NCBI GenBank assembly: GCA_902803675.1
Contig: CADCQZ010000319.1
Location: forward strand, 1-5,289
Reading direction: 5' to 3'
DNA length: 5,289 nt
Source: an uncultured Eubacteriales bacterium
GTDB lineage: Bacteria; Bacillota_A; Clostridia; Christensenellales; Aristaeellaceae
Shown here: positions 4,780-5,289 of the stretch, piece after piece
How positions within the stretch are numbered: the first letter of the stretch is position 1
Layout: each line of letters starts with the position of its first letter
Translations under genes and position numbers: made by a program
The notes under the pieces: model-generated
What the model saw: the letters and a program-made list of their open reading frames with translations, nothing else
Told to the model about the DNA's origin: nothing
The model's database searches: none

Positions 4780-5289
4780 TCAGCTTTCCATCAGGCGGTC
4801 CACGACCAGCTGACGGAATTCAGGCGTCAGGGTCATAAAATAGGCTGTGAATCCAGTGACGCGGACCACAAGGTCCGGATAGGCTTCGGGATCCTTGTGG
4901 GCGGCGCGGATCTTTTCGGCGTCCACGATGTTCACGTTGATCAGAGTACCGCCGTGTTTCAGATGGGTCTCAAGAAGAGCCATCACCTTGTCGATGCCGT
5001 CCTCCATGTCGATAACACCGGGATCCAGCTCCATTTGGAAGGGACTTGTGTTGCCCATGCCGCACTGGGCCAGGATGATAGCTTCGCTCATGTCTGTCAT
5101 CGCGCCGTTCTTCACGTCGCCCGGCATGGGGTTGGCTCCGTGATTCACGGGAGCGAAAGCTTTGCGGCCATCGGGAGTCGCGCCTACCTGCTTGCCGAAC
5201 AGGATCGTTTTGCTCCAGGAGAACATGCCGGGAATGAATACCTGCACGTCCTTGCTCCTGAGGGCCACCACTTCATCCCGGAATATCTC
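4780..5289 (-). CDS. Glycyl radical enzyme (pyruvate formate-lyase-like), C-terminal 169 residues (cut by right edge)
   Basis: The frame is open to the right edge, so this is the tail of a protein usually about 750-850 residues long. Numbering from the edge, GATPDGRKA at 36-44 is the conserved loop of the pyruvate formate-lyase-like fold. Near the C-terminus is the glycyl radical motif RVTGFTAYF (143-151); its Gly146, encoded at 4852-4854, would hold the stored radical. The preceding LINVNIVDAEKIR and PDLVVRV segments are also typical of the family. Such enzymes use a cysteine thiyl radical, set up by a radical-SAM activase, to split C-C, C-O, C-N or C-S bonds under anoxia. The catalytic Cys region and the activase lie outside the window. 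Phe follows the radical Gly, where Tyr is commoner. I cannot assign a known subclass. The frame has a GTG at 5271, but strong family similarity continues past it, so that is not the start. The FAD oxidoreductase follows after 9 bases. Confidence 0.92.
   Translation of the reverse strand, partial: EIFRDEVVALRSKDVQVFIPGMFSWSKTILFGKQVGATPDGRKAFAPVNHGANPMPGDVKNGAMTDMSEAIILAQCGMGNTSPFQMELDPGVIDMEDGIDKVMALLETHLKHGGTLINVNIVDAEKIRAAHKDPEAYPDLVVRVTGFTAYFMTLTPEFRQLVVDRLMES

Noticed and set aside
4780..5271. A complete small protein starting at the GTG at 5271
   Set aside because: The same frame stays open to the edge and the content matches only the C-terminal part of a large glycyl radical enzyme. 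A free-standing GrcA-type spare part is possible in principle, but those resemble the pyruvate formate-lyase tail and are shorter (about 125 residues).

Overview
The window is GC-rich and reads like the chromosome of a strict anaerobe, most likely a Clostridia-type Bacillota from a gut or similar habitat. This rests on a glycyl radical enzyme (an oxygen-sensitive class), strong AGGAGG-type ribosome binding sites, a lactaldehyde reductase of the FucO type, and a small two-helix membrane protein resembling a family seen mainly in Clostridia. The taxonomic call is an inference from gene content. No tRNA, rRNA, insertion sequence or CRISPR array is visible.

Layout. At the left edge, on the minus strand, is the N-terminal half of an iron-dependent lactaldehyde/alcohol dehydrogenase (fucO), cut by the window. 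Upstream of it on the same strand is a small membrane protein of unknown function. A 140-base divergent promoter region (1229-1368) follows, with one good promoter candidate facing each way; each overlaps its own inverted repeat. Rightward from it run two hydrolases in one likely transcription unit: an alpha/beta-hydrolase of the BD-FAE/carboxylesterase type and an M20D metallo-amidohydrolase. They are separated by 36 bases, and a perfect 8-bp inverted repeat there begins inside the first gene's stop codon. A convergent hairpin (3487-3517) separates them from a leftward pair: the C-terminal part of a glycyl radical enzyme (cut by the right edge) and an FAD-dependent oxidoreductase that begins 9 bases after it.

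How the genes may work together. The hydrolase pair looks made to unmask acylated or esterified small molecules: esterase first, then hydrolysis of an amide such as an N-acyl amino acid. The glycyl radical enzyme and flavoprotein look like an anaerobic catabolic pair acting on one substrate. FucO would dispose of an aldehyde as an alcohol, its known job with lactaldehyde, and dehydratase- or lyase-type glycyl radical enzymes commonly make aldehydes. Nothing in the window proves these three units share a pathway. The most interesting item is the tightly coupled glycyl radical enzyme plus FAD oxidoreductase, because the visible enzyme tail does not match a well-known glycyl radical subclass that I can name.
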